55,777 bases of DNA. It comes from Chara braunii (lineage: Eukaryota > Streptophyta > Charophyceae > Charales > Characeae). A program made the position numbers and the translations under genes. Below the pieces are notes generated by a model. It searched no databases. It was not told the DNA's origin and worked only from the letters and a program-made list of their open reading frames with translations. The stretch spans positions 4,283,466 through 4,339,242 of the forward strand of contig BFEA01000053.1 of the NCBI GenBank assembly GCA_003427395.1, written 5' to 3'. This document shows, in pieces, positions 49,649 to 55,777 of the stretch; the first letter of the stretch is position 1; the number at the start of each line of letters is the position of its first letter.

Positions 49649-50227
49649 CTATTTCCTTGGGACCCTCCAGTGTCTGTCCTGCAGCCAAACCAACGGGTCG
49701 GTCTTATGCGGAGCGTCTGGGGCCAGGGCAGCGATTTGTGCCAGGGCTAGGGGGGGGCAGAGGGAAGATGGCGAAAGAATGATATGTTGGAGCCAGCGAA
49801 ACGTGAGAGCATGGAATTGTGTGGCCGGATCCACGATTCCCAGTCCTCCTNTGGTTTTGGGCTGAATCACTAAGTCCCATGCTACTCGATTGATTGTGTG
49901 GGGGTTGTTGTTATCTCCTCGCCAAGGGAAGGCTGCTAGTTGTTGTTTTAACGACCTAAGCTCCCCATTACTCATGGGTCATATAATGTATTTGTACCAG
50001 AGTGTGGCTAGCACCACATTGTTTATGACCAGGGCCCGCCCAAATAAGGACGTGTGTTTTTTGTTCCATAGTTTAAGTTTGGCGTTTGTAGGTCCTACCA
50101 GCCATTCGTCGTTGGTCACCGGCCTCCCTTTTGTCGTGACGAGAGCCCCCAACATTCTTAGAGGGTCAGCTAGAGGAAGGCATGTGCTTCTCGGGTTTTC
50201 AGGGGGTCTTTCTCCTTGGTGATGCAT
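49649..50227 (-). pseudogene. LINE ORF2, thumb and connection after RT
   Basis: Two minus-strand frames (50227-49979 and 49975-49649) read ENPRSTCLPLADPLRMLGALVTTKGRPVTNDEWLVG, WNKKHTSLFGRALVINNVVLATLWYKYII and FPWRGDNNNPHTINRVAWDLVIQPKTXGGLGIVDPATQFHALTFRWLQH. 'W..rxLSxxGRxxVxNxVxxxxxWYxxxx' and 'FxWxGxxxxxxxxxVxWxxVxxPKxxGGLGIxDP' are standard in plant LINEs. An in-frame stop at 49976-49978 separates the two frames. An N at 49852 is inside the GGLG segment. Confidence 0.8.
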
Positions 50228-51530
50228 CCACCATCCTACGGTCTTCTGCCCCTAGTTTACTGCCATATCGGATAGTCGACAGAACCGATTCATAAGATTT
50301 TGAATTTCTTCAATGTTCTGGTTTGTTGCTTCCATCATTATGGTGAGGTCTTCAGCAAAAAAAGAGCATATTGGTATNGCCTCTTCNAGAATATTAGTGA
50401 TCTTAATGCAGGAGAGGTCTTTNTTGTGTCTAAGATTGGCCGAAAGTGCTTCCATTATCATTAGAAAGAGATAAGGAGCGATGGGGTCCCCTTGTCTCAA
50501 TGACCGATGGAGCTCAAAAGGGGGCGCTATCGATCCATTGAACTGTACGCAGGTGGTGACATTATAATGGAGGATTCTGACCCAACGTAAAAAGAAGGGG
50601 CCGAAGTTCATTTTTTCCAGGCATTTATCTAGGAAGTTTCAGTCTACATGGTCATAGGTCTTTTCAAAGTCAATGAATATGATGGCCGCGTTCGCTTTAT
50701 TTCGTTGGGTCAGTTGGACCACATCGTTTACTAACAGGATATTCCTGTATGTTCCTGTCGACCATGAACCCTGTCTGAGCTGGGTGTATGACGTCTTCAA
50801 GGACAACCGCCATACGGTTTGCCAGAGCTTTTGAAATCATTTTGTATACTACTGTGAGTAATGTAATAGGTCTATAATTCGTAATGTTCATTTTGTCGCC
50901 CTTTTTGTATAGCAGAGATAGTACACTTTTTTTCACTATTTCCCCNATCTCCCCGACTTTCCACACTTCCTGATAATATTCCCACAAGTTCATGCTCAAA
51001 TCCGCCCCAATGGTTTTCCAAAATTCCTTGGGGAAGCCATCGATGCCGGGTGTTTTTTCTTCTTTCATTTGGAGGAGTGTTGTCCTGATTTCGTTTTTGG
51101 AAAGTGTTTCCTCCAAATTTTCTCGCTGGTGTGGGGAGAGGTGCCGATCCAGTGACGTCAAGAACTCCTCCAGTTCCCTGTCCCTCCTTTCCTCTTGTGA
51201 GGGCGGGATCTGGGACGTATAAAGCTGCTTGAAAAAAATCCTTATGATTAATGTATAATGTCTCGCATCAGTAGCTATGATGTCCCCGTTGTCCGGGCCA
51301 AAGAGTGCTTCAATGACCGTCCGACGAACACGTGTGGTGACCATGGAAAAGAAGTGGGTGTCCATAGTAGCTTCCAGAGTAAATCTGGCCATTTTTCCCC
51401 GGATTCTAATCCCTTGCCATCTATGTAGTGCGTATTGTAGAAGTTGGTCCTTAACATTTTGGATGGCGGTAGTGAGACACTGTGAATCTACCTGTTGTTC
51501 CAGGTTTAATACTTCCTTGTGAGTAGACAT
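50228..51530 (-). pseudogene. LINE reverse transcriptase core
   Basis: The minus frame from 51530 gives the pre-RT helices (RWQGIRIRGKMARFTLEATMDTHFF), then LSKNEIRTTLLQMKEEKTPGIDGFPKEFWK, SVLSLLYKKGDKMNITNYRPITLLTVVYKMISKALANRM and IHPAQTGFMVDRNI. A frameshift near 50745 follows, then IFIDFEKTYDHVD (motif A Asp), FGPFFLRWVRIL, LRQGDPIAPYLFLMIMEALS (motif B) and FFAEDLTIMMEA (motif C). The normal FADD is FAED, so one catalytic Asp is Glu. The RT primes on nicked target DNA. Ns occur at 50379, 50387, 50423 and 50946. Confidence 0.85.
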
Positions 51531-51542
51531 TTTCTGTTGTTG

Positions 51543-51985
51543 TCAAAGGGCTGCTTTGACCTTAGAGAAGTCCTTACATTTTTTGGCTAGGAATATTAGT
51601 CCATTGTTAAACCATGTTAGGTATGAGTCGAAGAGGTGCTTTTGCCGGCGCCATAAGAAGTGCTTTTGCCGCCGACAGAAGAGGTATTCATGACGGATCA
51701 TTTGAGTGAAAGTTGAGTCCTTAAGCAATCTGGTCCTTGGTCTGGTCTTTTCCTCATTGTCCTGGATGCAAACTACGTGGGAGGATTAGTGCCCAGCGCA
51801 AGGCACCTTCCAAATCGTTGGAAATGAAGATAAGGTCAATCTTGGATTTGGATAGCCGTGGCGGGTCATTATCCCTTATGCATGTAAAGGATCGCGCTTG
51901 GGGGTGCAGTCGGCGGAAGGTGTCGAAGATCGAGAGTGTCTCACAAAATTCTGCTATCGAGCGACCCGGCAGACCCGGATNCCCC
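51543..51985 (-). pseudogene. LINE endonuclease, C-terminal part
   Basis: Minus-strand translation reads GRSIAEFCETLSIFDTFRRLHPQARSFTC, RLSKSKIDLIFISNDLEGALRWALILPRS. 'LxDxFRxLHP...FTxxxxxxxxxSKIDxIxxS' is the C-terminal half of the AP-type endonuclease of L1 elements, including the SKID segment. The frame then runs to a stop and the RT leader (MLKDSTFTQMIRHEYLF... to 51543). Upstream of about 51985 the homology stops; the N-terminal half is found on the opposite strand at 52925-53364. Confidence 0.7.
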
Positions 51986-52022
51986 TCCTTAGGAAATATG
52001 CTTAGACCAGAAGATCCAGGTA

Positions 52023-52728
52023 GTGACGGTGTGGATAATCAAGCATCTACAGGCAGACTTTCCCCATGAAGGTGAGCAATACTGGGACAGATCCTATGTA
52101 GAATTAGTTACACTTCTTAATAATAGCCCCACACTGAGGAATGCGCTAACTACCGGACCTCTTGCCCATTTGACATGGGCGGAGGCCTTCCAACGCATAC
52201 TGGCCGTGGCACGAGGTCGCTTCCGCCCCCCTCCCCCCAATNACTCTCCGGCCCCACGCCCAGCCACTCCGACCCCGGAGGTGCACAACCAGCCCGCCCA
52301 ACCTGAGACAAAGGAAGGCATGGTACGGCAAGAAGAAGGAATGACCTCTCGAAGGCTTAAGCTCAGACAACTGATAGAGCGAGGGTTCTTCGAATTGCCC
52401 CTTTCCAAACAGAATGGTGTACTAGTAGCCCCCCTGAGAAAATTGGATGGGATGTGGGAAATAGGTCTCTCGCAGAGAACACGGGGGCGTAACACTACAA
52501 GGCTAGGAATTCGCGCCGAAGGAGGGAGACGGTAGAGACAGGGACAAAATCTTCACTGAGCAAATGCTTGCCTTTATTCCTATCCACTATGCCCCGGGAG
52601 CAAAAGCAGGGGTGAGGTCTGGGGCATGCGACCATCAAATGACCCGCAACGACCTCTACTTGCTTTTTGAATCCAACAAGACTGCCAACCTGCATTGGTT
52701 CAATCACAATGCGTTGCTAAACCTCTAA
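52023..52728 (+). pseudogene. LINE ORF1 C-terminal part (inverted block)
   Basis: Plus-strand frames read VWIIKHLQADFPHEGEQYWDRSYVELVTLLNNSPTLRNAL, a Pro-rich linker (SPAPRPATPTPEVHNQPAQPE), LRQLIERGFFELPLSKQNGVLVAPLRKLDGMWEI, then a frameshift at about 52495-52540 and IFTEQMLAFIPIHYAPGAKAG, DLYLLFESNKTANLHWFNHNALLNL ending at the stop 52726-52728. Similarity to ORF1 is inferred from position, since it lies just upstream of the endonuclease on the same strand. I know no family for this segment. One N is at 52242. Confidence 0.5.
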
Positions 52729-52924
52729 TGCGCAAAAATCAAATCCAATGAGAACTGGCCAGAAGACGACGTCTGTAGGTGCCTATGTAGGATGGTACGG
52801 AAGAGAATTCTATACTCAGACAGATGGGAACAGCCATGGCACGCACTATAAATAAGCAGTAAATGGANGATTTAGAAACACTATACTGCAAGAACCAGGC
52901 GTGGCAAAAATGAGTTAACTCGGC

Positions 52925-53364
52925 TGACCTTGATCTGCGATCTATTAATGTCAATGGCTTAGCATCAAGTAAACCTGAAAAGCGTCAGGCCATCTGGGAC
53001 CAGCTTAGAGGGGTGGGAGACAAACGATGGCCGGACATAATTTGCGTCCAGGAAACCCACCTACAGGACAACCCGGAGCATAACAGGGCACACAGAATGG
53101 TTTGGCCTCACACAACAATCAGAGCGCACGCACCCAGACCAGGCTCAGCAGGAGTAGCAATCTGGGTCCCTCCGGACTCCAGATTCCAACCGGTTCACTG
53201 GGTCGTGGATGAAACGGAGGGACGTTGGGCCTGCGTCTTGGGTATGCTTGAGCTAACTACTCTGCATACTTCGCATTTACTCTCCTAATACAGTAGGAGA
53301 AAGAAGGGAATTTTTGGGGAAGGCTACACAAGTGTCGAAGGGCATTCCCCTAATTATAGCAGGG
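52925..53364 (+). pseudogene. LINE endonuclease, N-terminal part (inverted block)
   Basis: The frame begins DLDLRSINVNGLASSKPEKRQAIWDQLRG and continues RWPDIICVQETHLQDNPEHN, MVWPHTTIRAHAPRPGSAGVAIWV, VHWVVDETEGRWACVLGM, then with a frameshift near 53270 SPNTVGERREFLGKAT and IPLIIAG. This is an AP-like endonuclease: 'IxVNGLxSxxKR', the catalytic Glu in the QETHL motif, and the strand leading to the GDFN motif, which itself is missing because the block ends at IIAG. L1 endonuclease nicks target DNA. The catalytic residues downstream are on the other strand. Confidence 0.75.
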
Positions 53365-54640
53365 GCATGTTTTGCTGGCCTTGTGGCGGCTGGNGTGAGG
53401 NGGATGGATTTTGCCCCCGTGGTAGTGATGGTTGGGCCCGCACCTGCTGCTTCGGTCGCAACCCCTGGTTGTGGTGTCCTTCCTATGACCGCTTTGCGGG
53501 GGTTACTTGCTGTGAGGGCCTTGAGCCATCGCTGGCGGGTGCTGCTTTTTCTGGGCCTGATTCCGCCTCTTCCTCGCCTGATCACAAGTGGTTAACGGGA
53601 ACCCCCACTTTTCGGCCCTGGGTAAGAAGTGCACTCTATAGATTGGTGTGAAGTTTGTTTGGGATGNCCTTATGGTTTTCTTATAAATTGAGGTGAAAAA
53701 TGGGGGGTCGGTTAACCTTTTCTCCGCCTGATCCTCTGCGCTCCCCTCCTGTGATTGATGCAACTTCTTTTCCATGTTTCTGCACTGTACTTTGCCTTCC
53801 CTGGACTCCTTCCTCATCTTCTTCTTCTTTGTTATCGCTTGTCCCCTGCTTGGGAATTGGCTCTGGCTCCTTCTCCTGTTTGTCCAAATTTAGTCCACAT
53901 AACTNGGTGTCCAGGAGGACAAAACGATTTTCGTTGTTGCATCCACCACCGCTGACTTCCTTTATCATGTTGTGCACCCTGCTCCTTTCTTCCTTTTTCA
54001 ACTACCACCCTGTCGTGTGATCGCGCCTTTGTGGGGGTCTGCCCCAAATGAGACTCTAGGGATTTGGTGGGGGGCCATGTTCTGGCGGTTGGGTGCCCTG
54101 TTGTGGCTCGCCTTGTCCTTCCCATGACCATCCGATCACTTCCCCTTCCTTTTTTCCGGGTGCATCGATGTATACCCATCCTTCGTGACGAGGGTCAACA
54201 GTGCGCCACCGTGATTCATCAAAGGGATGCTTTCTCAAGCGCCCCGTAGGCTGTACTGAGCGTGAAGGGTGACGGGCACAGGCTGTCTCGGTATACAAAT
54301 GCCCGTATGTCTGGCATTTGAGGCACCAGGGCCGGTGCTTATGGGCGGTGTGGATGCGGTACATTCTTCCTCCTACCTGAAAGGGGATAACGTCCTCAAT
54401 CGAAAAAACCTATCCGTCTGCTAAGTTAATGGCTAACATTAGATAATCATCTTTTTGTGCCACATGGGGGGGGAGGGGGTCGATAAAGTCAACCACATCG
54501 TACTTTTTTGCAAAATCCTGGAGGAAGGTTGACTGTATTTCAATCGGGATGTGACGGAGTTCGACCCAGAAGAATTCCCTCATCATTTGCTCCCTCCGTT
54601 CCTCTGTATATGGAATGATGCAATGTTTGGTTAAAAAGTG
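53365..54640 (-). pseudogene. LINE ORF1, zinc-knuckle half
   Basis: Minus-strand frames show FFWVELRHIPIEIQSTFLQDFAKKYDVVDFIDPLPPH, a stop near DDYLMLAINLADG, VIPFQVGGRMYRIHTAHKHRPWCLKCQTYGHLYTETACARH, then an acidic, Glu-rich tail (KQGTSDNKEEEDEEGVQG). The first segment resembles the DUF4283-type domain of plant LINE ORF1; the second has CX2CX4HX6C, close to a zinc knuckle. ORF1 protein binds LINE RNA. A Gly/Lys/Glu-rich linker follows to about 53365, where the inverted block begins. Confidence 0.65.
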
Positions 54641-55494
54641 CTTCTGTTTTTTTTTTAAATAGCATTAAAAAAACGCTGAAATTTTGGGTCTCCGTTAACC
54701 GCCTCTCTTTCTTGTCCGAAACAGATACACAGATGACGGTGATAACTGCAGATGAGGCAGGTTGGATTGGAAAGCGATCGCGTGCACTCTCTGGAGATCC
54801 TTTGAATGCGGCTAAGCGTTCTCTAATCCAGCCTACTTTATCATTCGTGGAGTTGAAGGCTGCGTCATCGTGGAAGGTCCCGTTGCTAGCGTGTCTAGTG
54901 TATGTGGCATCTCTTGTTTTGACTGCCTCCCCCGGGAGGGCTCTAACCATGGTGGTTTTGCCGCCCTGATGGATGATTCTGTTTTCGGAAGGGACTAGCA
55001 AGTAGGATAGGAAGAATGCACTGGCTGTTATCAGATTCCTCAGTTGGATTTTCCACTCCTCCAGTGCCGCCACTTCGGCTCCCCCCTTCCTCCGTTGAAT
55101 TGAGATGGTTTCTTGGGAGAGCGAGCCCCCCACCCTTTCAGCCCATGTTTTGCTCGAGCCCTGGGTGGTCGAGGAGGATGTGCTCCCGCCCACACTTTCC
55201 GCTCCCCTCCCCCTTTCCTGCAGTTGTTCTTTCTGGTTTTGGGATACGTTCTCAGTTNCGGTCTCCATGTTGTTTTCCTGTATCTGTTATGGTGGGTTCT
55301 GTCGATCTTGTCCCTTTTCTNCCCCTTCCAAAGTTCCCCTGAGGTGGTTCTGAGCCAGATGTCTTGCAATCCCTTTGTACATTAGCATAGACTCCATCTT
55401 TTTGTGAACTCGTNGACACCACTGCTAACCATGATGGGACTGCTTTGCTGATAATTAGTTCCCCTGGCTTCGTCAGGTGNCCGCCCCCCGTCAC
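54540..55494 (-). pseudogene. LINE ORF1, N-terminal part
   Basis: The minus frame at 55268-54540 starts after an N at 55258 with a Ser/Thr/Gly-rich stretch (ESVGGSTSSSTTQGSSKTWAERVGGSLS), usual at the start of plant LINE ORF1 before DUF4283, then AALEEWKIQLRNLITASAFFLSYLLVPSENRIIHQGG and further mixed sequence. Other frames (55040-55369, 55252-55494) carry additional, Pro- and Arg-rich pieces upstream. The frames switch, so the N-terminus cannot be fixed. Ns lie at 55321, 55414 and 55480. Confidence 0.5.
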
Positions 55495-55777
55495 GTCAGG
55501 ATCGGGGAGGGTGATCGGGTTCGACGNCGGAGTGGGGGCGAGGTGGGCAGCCGACGGGATGGGACGGGGATTGGGACCCGGGCTTGGGATGACGGGAAGG
55601 GCGAGGTCGGGATGGGTCGGGGGTACCAGGGGGGTCGGGATCGGGACCGGCGGTGAGGGGGCGAGCCGCGGACGGGAAGTTGAGACGAATGGGGGCGAGG
55701 TGGGCAGCCGACGGGATGGGACGGGGAGTGGAACCCGGGTTTGGGATGGCGGGAAGGGCGAGGGGATGGATCGGGGA
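55495..55777. repeat. G-rich 157-bp tandem repeat at the LINE 5' end
   Basis: TGGGGGCGAGGTGGGCAGCC starts units at 55533 and 55690, followed in both by GACGGGATGGGACGGGGA and GGGTTTGGGATG-like words. It reads C-rich on the element strand. Tandem repeats in the 5' UTR, often promoter monomers, are known in L1 elements. The array runs off the window. Confidence 0.7.

Larger units (their letters stand above)
51985..53364 (+). other. Inverted 1.38-kb segment inside the LINE
   Basis: This block reads on the plus strand while all other LINE parts read on the minus strand. It holds the end of ORF1 and the N-terminal endonuclease. Its left end meets the C-terminal endonuclease (minus), its right end meets ORF1 (minus). 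The order of domains is what one gets from a simple inversion of an element. One N sits at the left junction (51981) and two (53394, 53401) lie about 30 bp beyond the right, so a misassembly must be considered. Confidence 0.7.
46757..55777 (-). mobile_element. L1-type LINE, minus strand, with internal inversion
   Basis: Reading the minus strand from the right edge: G/C-rich 5' repeats, ORF1, an inverted block, EN C-terminus, RT, RT thumb/connection, zf-RVT, a 3' UTR of ~1.3 kb and poly(A) at 46758-46782. This is the order of a plant-type L1 (non-LTR) element. It sits inside DIRS-like copy 4. Its 5' end may lie beyond the window. RT is damaged (FAED, frameshifts). Confidence 0.85.

Noticed and set aside
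49219-49865. Plus-strand ORFs antisense to LINE ORF2
   Set aside because: They lie opposite the well-conserved zf-RVT frame and show no protein pattern.
52023-53364. A second, independent plus-strand LINE copy
   Set aside because: The block holds exactly the parts missing from the minus-strand element and nothing that duplicates it, so an inversion is simpler.

Overview
The window looks like a dense pile-up of retrotransposons from a large, repeat-rich plant-lineage genome. I found no host protein gene I could recognise and no intact element. The Ty3/gypsy elements carry primer-binding sites of initiator-Met and Asp tRNA type, one integrase has a chromodomain-like tail, and the L1-type LINE has a zf-RVT domain like those of land plants. 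A third class has a DIRS-like reverse transcriptase (RT), which is absent from flowering plants but known in green algae. Together these suggest a streptophyte alga or early land plant. A charophyte such as Chara is my guess from the look of the proteins and cannot be proved here.

Layout. 1-365: a fold-back structure of simple repeats. About 585-6250: gypsy element A on the plus strand, with a partial 5' LTR, PBS, gag knuckle, protease linker, RT, RNase H, integrase, a 0.7-kb foreign block, chromodomain-like tail, polypurine tract and 3' LTR, all full of stops and frameshifts. About 6252-28860: gypsy element C on the plus strand, with a 1.8-kb 5' LTR, Asp-type PBS, a long gag leader of unrecognised ORFs, gag (interrupted by a 585-bp assembly gap), knuckle, linker domain and protease. 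It is then split by about 7 kb of nested material (16263-~23250) and resumes with RT, RNase H, integrase, a basic tail, polypurine tract and a 3' LTR carrying a 563-bp tandem duplication. The nested block contains a minus-strand gypsy fragment D (gag, Asp-type PBS, LTR edge), unrecognised minus-strand ORFs and a GC-rich minisatellite. 28861-29366: another LTR of the A family.

29367-35990 is mostly non-coding: a tRNA-like sequence, a (TC)n tract, a LINE 3' tail fragment and several tandem duplications. About 36000-37482 is the LTR of a further element (E) with a TATA box, a clean initiator-Met-type PBS and a striking array of pol III B-box-like motifs. Its interior (37500-~41380) has only unrecognised ORFs. 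41385-46756 holds four broken copies of one DIRS-like element in alternating orientations, two of them forming a long head-to-head palindrome. From 46757 to the right edge lies one minus-strand LINE (poly(A), 3' UTR, zf-RVT, RT, endonuclease, ORF1, 5' repeats), inserted into a DIRS copy. About 1.38 kb in its middle, covering the ORF1 end and the endonuclease start, is inverted.

Nothing here works together as a host pathway. What can be read is order of insertion: the LINE went into a DIRS copy, and D and companions went into C. All four RT lineages have lost or altered the catalytic Asp-Asp motif or the codon beside it. Two runs of Ns (585 and 120 bp) and a cluster of single Ns in the LINE mark assembly uncertainty. 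All calls come from reading the sequence; no search was run.
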